Source: Lithospermum erythrorhizon
Lineage: Eukaryota > Streptophyta > Magnoliopsida > Boraginales > Boraginaceae
Direction: 5' to 3'
Assembly (NCBI GenBank): GCA_019722365.1
Contig: JADFUC010001213.1
Coordinates: 304,283 to 368,282, forward strand
Length of the DNA stretch: 64,000 nucleotides
The notes below the pieces were generated by a model. That model had not been told where the DNA came from and did not search any database. It was given only the letters and a program-made list of their open reading frames with translations. This document shows positions 11,806 to 23,432 of the stretch, piece by piece. Each line of letters begins with the position of its first letter. Position 1 is the first letter of the stretch. The position numbers were made by a program, and so were the translations under genes.

Positions 11806-12010
11806 CTTTAGCAAGGACAACAATAGTTTAACACTGGTACACTAACATTCATAGGATGTTTCACTTACCATCTGGATGCGACAAACTGGTTAGTCATCAG
11901 TTACATTAAGAAAGTACAATAATGGTCTAATACTGGCATACTAACATTGATGACTTGTTTCATTTTACCATACAGATGCAACGAAATGGTTACTTAAACA
12001 GTAACCTCAG
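11806..12010. repeat. Diverged tandem duplication, about 103-bp unit
   Basis: Two adjacent units (about 11806-11908 and 11909-12010) share ordered blocks: 'acaataatgg/acaatagtt', 'actggtacactaacattcat' versus 'actggcatactaacattgat', 'gtttca', 'taccat', 'gatgc.ac.aa' and 'tggtta'. They differ at about one base in four, so the duplication is old. Confidence 0.7.
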
Positions 12011-14100
12011 GAATGACTTATGTTTATCTAATTTAGGAACAATTTATAATAGTCAGAATAATTAATTGTAGTCATTGTCCCTAAAACCTCTAGACTTGTC
12101 GGTAATGATATTCACATTCAAAACCTTCAATAGATCATTTCTTCAAATCAATTATACACATCAAATTCCATGCAACCAGGGGCAGATCCCCGAGTCTAGT
12201 GAAGATAGTGGTTGATATACGTTAAAAATTTAGGCGACTTTTATACTATTAATAAATTATTTACAAGAAATCTTTTATTGTGGATAATTTTTTTATTAAA
12301 ATGAGTAAATATTGTCTTAAATTAGTCCACAAAAGGTGAGTAAATTATAATTAGATCATAATAAACTACCAAAATGAATTTAGAGTGGCTAAGGTGCTAA
12401 TGCATAAATACAAAAATAGTTATGATGGTGCAAAGTAGAATCGAAAGGCGCTTAGATATGAATAGTAGAGTACTTATAAAGGCGTGCGTACGTATTTTTG
12501 ATAGTTGATTGAACCGCTACGAACACGTACGGAATCCCACCCATGCATATATATTCGCTACAAAACTACCAAAACGAAATTTAATCTCCAATTAAAACCA
12601 CAAGGGAAGCTCATAATGAATCACAAAACCACTTAAAATAGTGTTCTAACTTACGCTTGACTTTTATTAAAAATCTCAATGTAGAAAAAAAAATATAACT
12701 TATGGTTTGTTATTTAAACACCAAATCTACTAATAACAAAAACATAACCAACAATTATCATATTCACCATTTCAATGGCATGCAAACATGTAATGTAAAT
12801 ATCTCAAACAACACACAATTTCTATAATGTGAATCATAAGCTCAAAGTTTTTACAAAAGAAAAAATTAAAATAACCACTAACTGCTTATTTGTAGACCTT
12901 TCTCCTATCCCAAATGAGGTTTTGGGTTTGTTGCAAAATTAAAAATAATCACTATACACGATATAGGTTTTCTATTTTTGAAGGGTTTTGGGAAATTTGG
13001 TTGAAAAATTGGTTGAATGAGGGTGACTTAATTGAAGATTTGGTTTTGAAAGGATGCATGATTTTGCTTTCTTCTTGCTAAGTTGAAGAAGCAACAAAAT
13101 GGGGGCGATGGGATTGTTTGCCATCTGCTAATTAAACAAGGACAAGAAAAGTACATTTATACCTTTAGTACAAGAATATTAAATAATATCCTTAGTACTC
13201 AAATCATACCAAATGTGTTCTTCTCATCATTGTATTTGGACAGAAATCCATTGCTCTTTCAGATGTAACAATTTTTAGTTTGTGTAACGGTTACTTGATG
13301 GCCAAGGATAATATTTATATGATGATTCACGAAATCAGAGTCTTATAAAATAAGGTTCGATTTAAAAAATAAATAATTTAGGTGGTGAAATAAAATGCTA
13401 GTGCTTTGAAAATATTAAATGAGATTCATCCCTTTAACCAGCAAGGCAGCAACAAAAGGGAAGGACATAGTTTGTTTTTGTTTGGAAATAATACGTCTCT
13501 TTTGGCAAAGAGGCTTTGCATTAGGGATATTTTAATACTCGCGTATTGATTAAATTAAATACTGTATTGATTAAATCACCTTACAAAATCAATAATTTGA
13601 TATATGTTCTCCAAGGTTCCGACTAAATAGTAATCATTTCATTACATTTCTATTACTTCTAAAAAAATCGATATATATATTCGCATACATGTCCGATAAT
13701 ATCTAATAAAATATATATTAATAAATTAAAATTAAAACTAAAATCTTGTATGCAATGTTAATATTTGATAAAAAAAATATAAATAGATTTTAGTTAAAAA
13801 ATTAAATTAATGGTTATCGAGACTACCGCCTTTTTATTTGAATTTTCCTAGAATATAACTAGATAATTCAAATGGTTGAAAATAGATAATAAAAATATCT
13901 TCTACTTTTCATGTTTAGTAAGTCAAAGGTTTTATATATTATGTAACTTTTCTAGAATATATTGGAATAAATTAAAAGGAGCTAGATTGGTATCACACCT
14001 CAGGAAATTACTAGCATTTCTTCAAAATTACCGATTGTCAGCACTATTTTCACTTGGAAGCTGTGTCGATAACAAAGTTAAATTTATAAATGAAAAATTT
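12011..14100. other. AT-rich intergenic DNA, nothing recognised
   Basis: No conserved coding segment, RNA gene or clear repeat was seen. The short open frame at 13083-13268 has no recognisable motif or supporting signal. Confidence 0.5.
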
Positions 14101-14139
14101 AGTAGTACACATTGTTTTTGGAGAAGTATTTTGGCGTTT

Positions 14140-14545
14140 TTTGAGGATATTTTTACATTTTTCATCGTTACGTGTATAAACCAATCATACCCCCAAACCT
14201 TCAGTTCATCTCACCCCCTCAGTATTCACTCCTCCAAAACCCTTCAACTACCCTACACCCCATTCCCACCCCAAAATGTCTTCCATTGCAGCATCAAAAG
14301 CTTTTGAGGGGTCAATTAGAGAATGTGTCGTTTAGCTACAGAGCCAGAGCCTTAAACTGAAGGATGATAGGATATATGCAAGTTCAGTTTGTAATTGGAT
14401 TGTGGTTTTGAACTTTTTATTGTTTTGATTTTAGATTTATGCGCTTTAATAATGATCTTTTGGGCAACCCAAAGTGCGCTCTCTATGATTTGTTATCGGG
14501 GCTCAACATACTGATAACGTTTGCCAGTGGGGTTGGAGGTAGGGG
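14140..14545 (+). pseudogene. Possible broken 5' end of a plant nuclear gene
   Basis: A pyrimidine-rich leader (about 14185-14272) resembling a plant 5' UTR precedes an ATG at 14275 in a good context (caaaATGTC). The reading begins MSSIAASKAFEGSIRECVV and then stops. Shifting frame gives YRARAL and KLKDDRIYASS, suggesting a frameshifted Ser-rich N-terminus, perhaps organelle-targeted. About 45 bp later an AG acceptor-like site is followed by an open piece (about 14434-14566) with NNDLLGNPKCALYDLLSGLN. No downstream exons follow. I do not recognise the gene; a truncated copy or relic is the simplest reading. Confidence 0.35.
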
Positions 14546-14566
14546 ATATAGGAGGTTTTTAATCAA

Positions 14567-15446
14567 ATAAAATTTACTAGTGTATTTTGGTTAATATAAC
14601 TAAGGTGAGGTTGTTTTAATTTATACGTCTAATGAAAAGTCGAAAATATTTTCGAAAAAATATGAAAAGTGTAAAAAATTCGATTTAATCCCAAAAAGTC
14701 GCGTAATGACCCGATTTTGCATCTGAGCTTCGGAGTTATCAGCTTGATCTAAGTGGAATTAGAATGATCGAATTGAAAGTTTTAACAAGCATTAATTGAT
14801 GGAGCCAGTCGCTTTAAATTTTTGTTAATTAATGGTTCATTAATGATCAAAATTATAAATTATATCATTTTATAATTTTTTTTCTTCTTTTAATGCGTTT
14901 TAGGCCGATACATCTAATTTTCTAAAATAAATAAATAATAATAATATCAATTATATAAACTTACTTTTTTCTTTTTAAATAATACGTATCAATTTGTTAG
15001 TAATTTTAATGCAATACTAATTAGATGCGTAAGAAAAATTTGATAGTCTTTTTTGATTTTTTGGCTTGTACCATATTAAAATTGATACATTTTAAAAATA
15101 TGCACCATTTTTATATTAGAATTAAATACACATTAAAAATTTATGAAAATTATAGGCAATATCGTGTGAAGCCATGTCGTTAAAATCTGAAACCTCTTCA
15201 AGAAAATTAGAACATGTTATCATGTTATTGTTGTAATAAGATAAGTCAAATAATTGAATCTTAACAAGTGAACGAAGGCGTATAGTTTGGATTAAAACAG
15301 GGAGATACGTGCGAGTTGCAACAACATTGCCCTCAGTACAACATCAACTTATAACAATTAAACCCATGTCTTCAGAAGCAACAATCTTTGAGAAAGTGAG
15401 CTCAGAATTTACATTTTAGCTTCTTATTAATTAGTAATCCATAGAA
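14567..15446. other. 3' flank between the gene relic and ATG8
   Basis: AT-rich DNA without coding signal. The ATG8 3' UTR and polyadenylation site (minus strand) must lie in its right-hand part. Confidence 0.5.
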
Positions 15447-18093
15447 TCACAGCACTTGTGGAAGAAGTCCAAACGTGTTCTCTCCACTGTAAGTCATGTA
15501 TAGGAATCCATCTTCATCCTTGTTTTCCTCGTAGATTGCAGACATAAGAGCGGCTGTAACAATGACAGAAGGCGTAAAGAACATTTATGCAAGAAGTTTG
15601 TGAAGCGAGTATAGAGAAATCAAAGATGCTCTCACCAGTGGAAGGTAGCGTATTCTTGACAAACACGAAGATAGCTTTCTCAGCTCCGAGCTTGATCCTC
15701 TTGCGAACCACATATACAAACTGGCCAACTGTCAAGTCAGCAGGTACAAGATATCTGCAGCAATAGTCGAGTTTCACAAAGCTTCATAAAACACCAGCTA
15801 TATCAAACCTATGAAAGACCAAGTAAAGAATGGAAAAAGAATGGGTTCTGTTGGCTGATAAGACCCGTTGGCTTAAAATGTCCTTATCTACCACATACAA
15901 AAGTAAATATAATGAAATTTTGAAAAAAAGTGAAGAAACTACTTGGCAAGTTGGTTTCATAAATGATCACCATCAGCATAATACAGTTTATTTATTTTTA
16001 ATTCAGACTATATCCACCTCCCAGGGAAGCAGAAATCGAGAAGAAGAAAACTTATTTCGAGAAGAAGAAAACTTAACTTCATTATGCAGGGATTTCAATA
16101 ATTATGAACTTATTTCAATGACAACTTTGACTATGGTAATCACTGACATCTTTAAGTCTATAACAACTCATGTTGATCTGTTTTAAATTACATGTTCAAC
16201 TAATATTAATGAAAACTTCCCTTAACTATACACACTAAATGATTAAGAAAACCAGATGAACGCTGCAACACAACTCATGCCAAAACCAATGTCACTCACT
16301 CAAGAAAGATAACACTCTTGGCGCTCACATGTAGTGTTTAACTCAAGGTAATGTATATAATAGAAAACTCTATTACTTACTTCTTTTTATCAATATCAGG
16401 AACATCACTCCTTTCTGCTTTTTCCACAATCACCTAAAAATGAGAAGAATACAAATAAGATAATATATCTGTTCCACAATTTTATATCAGTACACTATAT
16501 GTCATTTACAGGATAGGAGAAAAATTCTCACCGGGATTCTGTCGCTATACTTTTCTCTGATTCGACCAGACTCAGCTTGCCTCCTCTCTGGGATAAACAT
16601 GTCACATTGAAACAAAGATCAATTTAGTATGTATCTTTGAATGGCACACCTGGCTTCAATTTTCAATACCTAAATATATCCCATCTTTGGGTTTACTTGA
16701 GATTTGTTGATATAGCATAAGCACAAGGAAAGAAATGAATATATCATGACATTGAAAGTCTACAAGCGTATACAGAAAAAGATCATTCACAGAATCCAAA
16801 ACACTCAACTAGCAATTAGAAATATACTTGAAGCATCCAGAAAAATATTTCGTAGACGAAATCAATAATAGTAGTAAATTTAGTGACATTAAATCTTCCT
16901 ATTAGCTTCACAGCTTAGCAAAGCAAAATTCCAGAAAAAACACAAATGATTGCATTCATCTCTTATCCTTTTGGTTCTCTCGAGGTTTTAGGATCATAGT
17001 GACATGGAGACTGTGTAGTTTTGAGCTTCTAACTCTTATTATGATCGATTGTCGACTCTTTCAACTATAACTAATGTTATATTGTTCAACTCCTATTACC
17101 ATAAAGAAAATATATGGAACTTGGTAAGGGAGGTTACTAACTAGGGTTAATCATTTAGATTGTGAGTACTTATGAAGCTTTGTATGTCAACCTCACATCT
17201 ACTTCTTGCACCTATAGATTACAGTTAATACAACACTTGATAAGATGTAACAACTAAAGTATGGATTCTTTGTTGCAGATTCGTCTTAATGGAGATAGTT
17301 TCTAGTACTAATAAATAATGCCCCCGGCATAACTCAACTGATAAAGAACTAGAGAACTAGAGTGTTAAGTACCAACACCTTCACCTCTTCATACAATATG
17401 GTTCAAACTCATAAGGAGCAAATCTTGTATTAAAGTTGTTAAAAGGAAACTACTAGTTCCGATCAATTGAGGCACTTCTTGTAACTCCACCGTGGTATTT
17501 TGGAATACCACGAACCTCGAAGGGACGTTAGTATGACAGTTTCACACTTTTAGTACTAATAAATAATTAATCCATCCATAAAAAAAATTGTCCAAACTTG
17601 AATTTTGATGCTTGAATTTTTTTTTTTCAACTCAGATATTTTGTATATAAATTGTTCAATATTTGGTAAAGATATATCGAAATGCAATAGTTGAATCTAC
17701 TATACTATTAACATGATAAATTTTAATTCAAATCAAATTTATAAGTACCAACTAAGGCTACAAAATTCGTTAACTTCGAACATTGAAAACCAAACTGGAC
17801 AATCTTTTTGGGATGAAGGTACTAAATGACAATCTAATAAAAAACAAATATGAAATAATTTCCCTAATTTAAAATTGTGCAACACCAAAAAAAAAATCAT
17901 GCTCTTTAATATTAGTAGTAAATATCAAGAACATAATCGAAAACAGGATAAATATCATCACACCCCCATAATAAAATTACATAAACTAGAAATATATACA
18001 AATTATCCTCATAAATAAAAATAAAATCAAGAAATTATGAATAAAAATATTACCTAAAGGATGTTCAAGCTTAAAAGAACTCTTGGCAGCCAT
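15447..18093 (-). CDS. ATG8: Autophagy-related protein 8 (ubiquitin-like, plant ATG8), 5 coding exons
   Basis: ATG8 is the ubiquitin-like protein that is cut by ATG4, conjugated to phosphatidylethanolamine and placed on growing autophagosomes, where it recruits cargo receptors. Exons (minus): 18054-18093, 16532-16587, 16381-16433, 15636-15754, 15447-15553; 375 nt, 124 aa. All introns are GT..AG and every phase closes. The start gives [20 protein letters not shown], then [56 protein letters not shown] and [18 protein letters not shown]. The conserved processing glycine is in TFG, followed by a six-residue tail, LLPQVL, that ATG4 would remove. Small differences from the usual plant sequence are [13 protein letters not shown] and KLGAEKA. 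The first intron carries a SINE. The sequence resembles the common plant ATG8a-d type rather than the tail-less type. No defect is seen; it should be functional. Confidence 0.97.
17303..17567 (+). mobile_element. tRNA-derived SINE inside ATG8 intron 1, 17-bp target duplication
   Basis: The identical 17 bases TAGTACTAATAAATAAT flank a 231-bp body at 17303-17319 and 17551-17567. Near the 5' end of the body is a tRNA-like box A region (GGCATAACTCAACTGATAAAG spans about 17326-17346), and box B GGTTCAAACTC is at 17400-17410. The element is in the opposite orientation to ATG8. Its 3' end is T-rich and not a clear poly(A), which differs from the SINE at 8.8 kb, so the two belong to different families. 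Confidence 0.85.
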
Positions 18094-18118
18094 GGAATAA
18101 TTAAAGCTCTAATATTCA

Positions 18119-18292
18119 CTGCAAAATTAATTAACAAAAAAAAACCACAAATTAATTATGCATAATCGACAGAAACTAAAAATAATAAGCAGAACCTCAC
18201 ATAATAACATGTAATTATTATTCAATAAAATTGAAGAAAATAGGATTTGAATAGTATGCATAAAAGGGTGTCTATAAAGCTCTAATATTCAC
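18119..18292 (-). other. Probable 5'-UTR intron of ATG8, bounded by an 18-bp direct repeat
   Basis: Upstream of the ATG the minus strand has a T-rich acceptor, ttttgcag, ending at 18119. A donor GTGAAT begins at 18292. Both ends lie in the same 18-base sequence, repeated exactly at 18102-18119 and 18275-18292. Upstream of the donor, pyrimidine-rich sequence (about 18293-18380) looks like a leader, and TTATTTATAG (complement of 18405-18414) could serve as a TATA box. Plant ATG8 and ubiquitin-like genes often have leader introns. No transcript evidence is available here. Confidence 0.5.
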
Positions 18293-18419
18293 GAAAAATC
18301 TGAATTTTGATGATTTGATGTTGTTGAAGGTCAAAATAAGAGTAGAATTATTAGAAGAGGTTTTTTGGAGTAGAAGAAAAGCATAAAGGTATGTTGACTA
18401 TAAATAAGGAGAATAATTA

Positions 18420-19137
18420 GTAGTTTGAGTGGGACACGAAACGTAATTATAAGATAGTTTACAATTCCAAGGAAGCTCTTTGCATATAAATTAAATTATG
18501 GAAGATTAAACTATTTCAATAATTCAACATTATTTGAATGAATCAACATTGTTATGGAGTATTTTAATGCCTCTCGATGTATTTTAGTATTGATAATATT
18601 TTCCATTCAACTACATAATTTCACATAATTTCTTAGAAAGAATCAAATCAAAACGTGATCATTTTTTTTTTAATTTAACGGACAAAATTGAACCCCTAAT
18701 TATCACACCTTTATGAAATAATTGTCTAATTACTATTCGAAACTCTTACCCAATCCCAAAGACTTAGTCATTGATTGATAGTTCAATTAATAGACCAATC
18801 GATGTTCTCATGAAAGAATATTTTTGTCTAATAGCTTGTCTATGCTAGAAGGGCAACATATACACACACAGCAGTAAATGAGACATGAAATTCTTGTTTT
18901 GCCTATCTGCCAAGCAAACATCTTTGGAGGCATTAAACAAGCGAACTACTTTTGTGCATGAATACTTGATCGAGTTTTTTATATCTTGGTGGAATGACAA
19001 AATTTGTTAGTAAGAAAACAAGCAAGTTTATTACATGCTTCTATATTTATAAGCCATTTACTTTTTATGTTTTATGAAGCTAAATATCAAGATAATTCGG
19101 TTGTAAGCTGGGAATCATTCATAACTTGTTTGTTTCA
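18420..19137. other. Intergenic DNA upstream of ATG8
   Basis: AT-rich with no coding signal. The part next to 18420 should contain the ATG8 promoter. Confidence 0.5.
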
Positions 19138-19480
19138 TATAAACACATTCTTATAAAAAGGAATTAAATAATTAATCCTTATTTAAAAAATACAAATTAA
19201 TTACATAAGAATTAATTTATAAATTATGATACATAAAAATAAATTAAATAATTAATTATATATAAGTGAATTAAATAATTAATTACACAAAATGAATTAA
19301 ATAATTAATTACATAAAAATAAATTATATAATTAATTACATAAAAATGCATTAAATAATTAATTACATAAAAAAAATTATATAATTAATTACATAAAATG
19401 CATTAAATAATTATTACATAAAAAAATTATATAATTAATTACATAAAATGCATTAAATAATTAATGCAGAATGAATAATT
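19138..19480. repeat. AT-rich tandem array, about 24-25 bp unit
   Basis: About a dozen imperfect units of the form 'ttaaataattaattacataaaa(t/g)' follow one another, alternating 'gcattaaataattaatt' and 'aaattatataattaatt' versions. A related array lies at about 25630-25800. The repeat of the alternation suggests a higher-order unit of about 50 bp. Confidence 0.85.
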
Positions 19481-20925
19481 AATAGTGAAAATAGCTAAAA
19501 CGTGCTCAGCGTTTAACTTGATATCTCTGCCCGGCCAGTGTGGTTAGTCTGCCCGTGTGTGCGTTGCATAAATTGATTCTTTCTTTATATTGAATTTAGC
19601 GGCGAGGTGAGCATCTGCGTCCATTTTCGATCACAATCGGAGGGATAGGATGATCAGCGGCGATCGTATTATTATTTACAATTAAAATTTGACAAATTAG
19701 CACTCTGATATGTAAGCGAAGTGATTAACAATTTGAGAGAGATATGATCTTACCATTATAAAATGATTCCCTCCATTAGCGTTTAAAGGAAACCAGATGC
19801 TTTGTTGGCGGTCCCCTTTGATCGAATATTTGGAAGACAAGTTGTTCACTGCTGACGTCGATAAATACTCGAAATATGACATTGTATGTGGTAGCGGGCA
19901 TGTCACATTCGAGGCAATGTCATCCGTTTATCTACGGGGCCGGGCCGAGGTGAGATGGTTTGAGAACAAGGTCGTCGACATTGGAATGAGCTATAATCAT
20001 TCGTAAAGTTGTGGTCGTAAAAAGAAGAATTCGGCAAGAAAGATCGTTCCTAACCGGAGCCAAAATTCGTCATCATTCAGTAAATCGCCAATGCATTGCT
20101 CTAAAGCATGATTACCATCTCCGCGTACATTGGTAAAATTTTTCAATATAAGGGAGCATATACGGAGGGTAATTAGGCATAAATGGGGTGTAGCCGAAAG
20201 TGGTAATGGTCCGCGATAGGGTGCTACATAATCATGGGAGAGGGACATTCGGGTTAGTGATGATTGTGTATTCGGTATCCCGGGGAGACTGACGGACTAC
20301 CGTATCTTTGGCTTTTTGAAATACTCATCCCGGGCTGCCTGCTGACGAACCCACTTTGTGACCGCCTACGCCGCTTTCTAGGTGTTTATAACCAATAAAT
20401 TTCATCGCTTTCTCAAAAGCGGATGCCATTCTAACATGGCTTTATTTGATATACTCGGTTGGCTCGACTTACGGAAGCAATGGTTGGGATGTTTGGGTTT
20501 CGACGATAATCTGCGGTGCAGAGTTGGAAGCCTGTGACGGTCGCGGAGGACTTTCATCGTTATCAGTGCGGTCTATTTTTCCACCACCCTCGTCATAACC
20601 TTGTGGAAACTCACATGTCCAACTTTGCCAATACCGTGTATGTCACCAGAGAATGCTAATCCCTCGATGGATATGCTATTTTAGCCAGTACATGGGCCTG
20701 CTTGATGGGGCAAATGTGTTCGTCGAATGTAACAACCACAACTTTGGGAATCCTGACCCCTCTCATACATTTCTTCCAATTCCCCGTTGATTAGATGAAA
20801 AGCTTTCATTGATATTTTTCTGACGAGGTTCCTGAAAAGGTTAGTGTGCAATATTGTCGGATCCCTGTTCCATATACCTCGACACTTTTTTATGTCGATA
20901 ACGATATAAGAAATTGTCAAATTAT
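19480..20925 (-). pseudogene. Mutator-like (MULE) relic with SWIM zinc finger and OTU protease domain
   Basis: On the minus strand, 20681-20920 ends with SCGCYIRRTH..PHQAGP, close to the CXCX(n)CXH SWIM finger (usual form CGC.IR.THGLPCAHE) at the C-terminus of MULE transposases. Downstream (19997-20248) NVRGDGNHALEQCIGDLL then DDEFWLRL matches the start of OTU cysteine proteases (usual VxGDGNC..R). At 19697-19906, FPLNANGGNHFIMV matches the OTU C-terminal His block. This order, transposase then OTU, is that of plant MULE-OTU elements. The catalytic Cys is His here, and stops and shifts break the frame. The transposase core upstream of 20930 was not recognised. Confidence 0.65.
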
Positions 20926-23430
20926 AGAGAATATGAAATTATGGAGAATATGAAATTGTAATAAAGCGTAGAATTGTAATACATTAATTATAAATTTGAA
21001 TGATGACACTAAATTAATAATTGAGGCATTAGAGCAATTAAAATTGATTACAGATTGGTAAATTAATTTATTTAACGATTTGAATGCGTGTCAACATGAT
21101 TATAAAATAAATGCAATATACTACCAAATTAATTCCATATGTATTTGATCTAACAACTAAATATAATGTTCATTAATGAACAAGTATAAAATAATTAAAT
21201 TTGTCCATTAATAAGCGAATGGATAGTTCGCTTGTTTGTAAATAAGCGAGTGAATAATTAAACTGTTTGTAGCCAACCGTGGAAAGAACTTCGGTTGTTA
21301 CACAACAACCGAGCTGATTGATTGACAACACGCCCTGCTTGACCGAGGCGCGATGTGACTGTACACCGCATTTGAGCGAGAATCTCGGTGTGTATAAATA
21401 TCAATCCCAATCAATTTTTACGGTATTATTGCAAATCGATAATTATTTAATGAAATTATCGAGAATATGAAGTATAATAAATTGTGCATCAAAGAATATA
21501 AATTATTAAGATTATGAAATTATAATAAATTTTGTATTAATCGTTCGAATTTTGATATTAAATCGATGCAATAAAGTACCAAATTATTGCGTGGTTCAAC
21601 TAACAAGCCCAAATAAATGTTCGTGATTAAACAAGCGTGGAAAGAATTCGGTTGTTTCTCAACAACCATGGAAAGAGCCAGTTTGTTTGTCAGCAACCAT
21701 AGAAATAATTCGGTTGTTTAACACAACCATAGAAATAATTCGGTTGTTCTTGCTGACAGCCATAGAAAGAATTGGTTGTTGCACAACAACCATGGAAAGT
21801 CGGTTGTTGCACAACAACCCAGTACCCAGATTGACAACCACAGCACACTAACGAAGCGCCGATGTGACAACACATACACGGTTTTATAGCTTATAAAATT
21901 GCACGGTTTTATTGCATAACGGTCAATTCATACATGGTTCGATGTGCTTGACCCGAATTTTCACACTCTTACCCATATACAAAAGCGAAAGATTGTGCAA
22001 ATGTAGAAATACTAACAATGAATTACCATTTGACAACATCACTTCCAAATAAAATTTCCGGCCCAGTTTGTTGTGGAAGCTTTCAAACTCAAATTTTGTG
22101 TTCATCAAGCAATTAACGATTCAATAAGCAAGTAAGTAAAAAATTTAATCATTTGTTTATATTATAAGCAATTTGTTTACATATGAATTGTGTACTTATT
22201 ATGAAATTAGTATATGAATTATTATGCATTGTGTATTATGTTAAAGCAGTTTCTTAAGATTATGTTTTGTGTTTGTAAAAATTATGGTTGTTTGTTAAGA
22301 TTTATTGTCAATTCGAATCATATTTTATTATTCAATTTGAATACACAATTATGTTACAATTTATTGTTATAAGCAGTACTTACTTTTGTTAAGTAACAAT
22401 GAAATAAAATCGTGCTTAAAATAAAACAGCCGAATTGATAATTTGTTCGTTTCCTGACAGCCGAATTCTTCTATGGCTTGTTTTGCAACAAGCGAATTGA
22501 TCATTGTTCCTTTCACTTGTGACGAATTGTTTATGGCTTGTTTTGCAACAAGCGAATTCAGGCAATGATTACACTACATTAACACGTATTTATGAATTAC
22601 CCATATTAGCAAATTATTGACATTGTAGAGAAATTATGAAGTATGAGATTATGATTTAAAATTATGATAAACAATAAAATTATGAAATATTATGACATAT
22701 GAAATATTATGAAATTATAAAATTATGAAATATTATGAAATTATAGAGAGTATGAAATATTATGAAATATCAAATGATGAAGTATAAAATTATGAAATAT
22801 TATGAAATTATTATGAAAATATGAAATTATAAAATTATGAAATTATTATAAAATATGGTTAATTTTAGATTATAATCGTAAAATAATGGCGTAGCGTACA
22901 ATTATAAAGAATTTGATGAAATTATGAAATATGGTAAACTATGGTCAAAATAGTAAATTAGTTAATTATGGTAAAAATGGTAGCATGTGAAGTATGACAT
23001 ATGAAATATGGTAAGTTATAGTAAATTTTAGAATATGTTAACAAATGGTCGAACTTTGAAATATGGTAAATTATGGACTATGGACAAATATAGTAAAATT
23101 ATAAAATATGGTTAATTATGAAATAAGGTAATTTATCGTAAATTTTAGAATATGGTTAATTATGATAAAGTTTTGAGCAAAAATTTATATATGAAATATG
23201 ATAAATTATATAGTAAGTTTAGACTATCATAAAATATGGTAAAATTATGAAATATGGTAAACTATGAAATATAGTGTCTATGCAATAAATTATTAAATAT
23301 AGTACATTATAAGTAAACAAACGGGTGTAGAGTTAATAAAATTTGCAAATATGTAGTGTAGTCAAAAGATAGTAAAGTGGCCGTTAGTAGACAACGACCT
23401 AATCGGAATGTTCGGGGCGAGGTATTACTT
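20926..23430. repeat. AT-rich non-coding interior of the MULE region with hairpin repeats
   Basis: No protein-like frame. The stretch has tandem copies of a 30-40 bp unit around 21640-21825 (units of the form 'aaccat(g/a)gaaa..ttcggttgtt'), a related copy at 21270-21312, two copies of 'atggcttgttttgcaacaag' (22473 and 22533), and long runs of the phrase 'atgaaattatgaaatat' with 'atggtaaa' variants from 22620 to 23300. Several repeat units form short perfect hairpins, described under the findings. Confidence 0.75.
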
Positions 23431-23432
23431 GG

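Noticed and set aside
13876..14307. 143-codon open frame, plus strand
   Set aside because: Composition follows the AT-rich background and then a leader-like C/T run; no motif, and a different frame holds the better ATG at 14275.
15830..16186. 118-codon open frame, plus strand
   Set aside because: It lies wholly in an ATG8 intron, antisense, contains a small duplicated 'cgagaagaagaaaactta', and has no domain.
21640..21840. CRISPR-like array
   Set aside because: Units are irregular, palindromic and of varying length inside plant transposon DNA; no cas genes and no true spacers.
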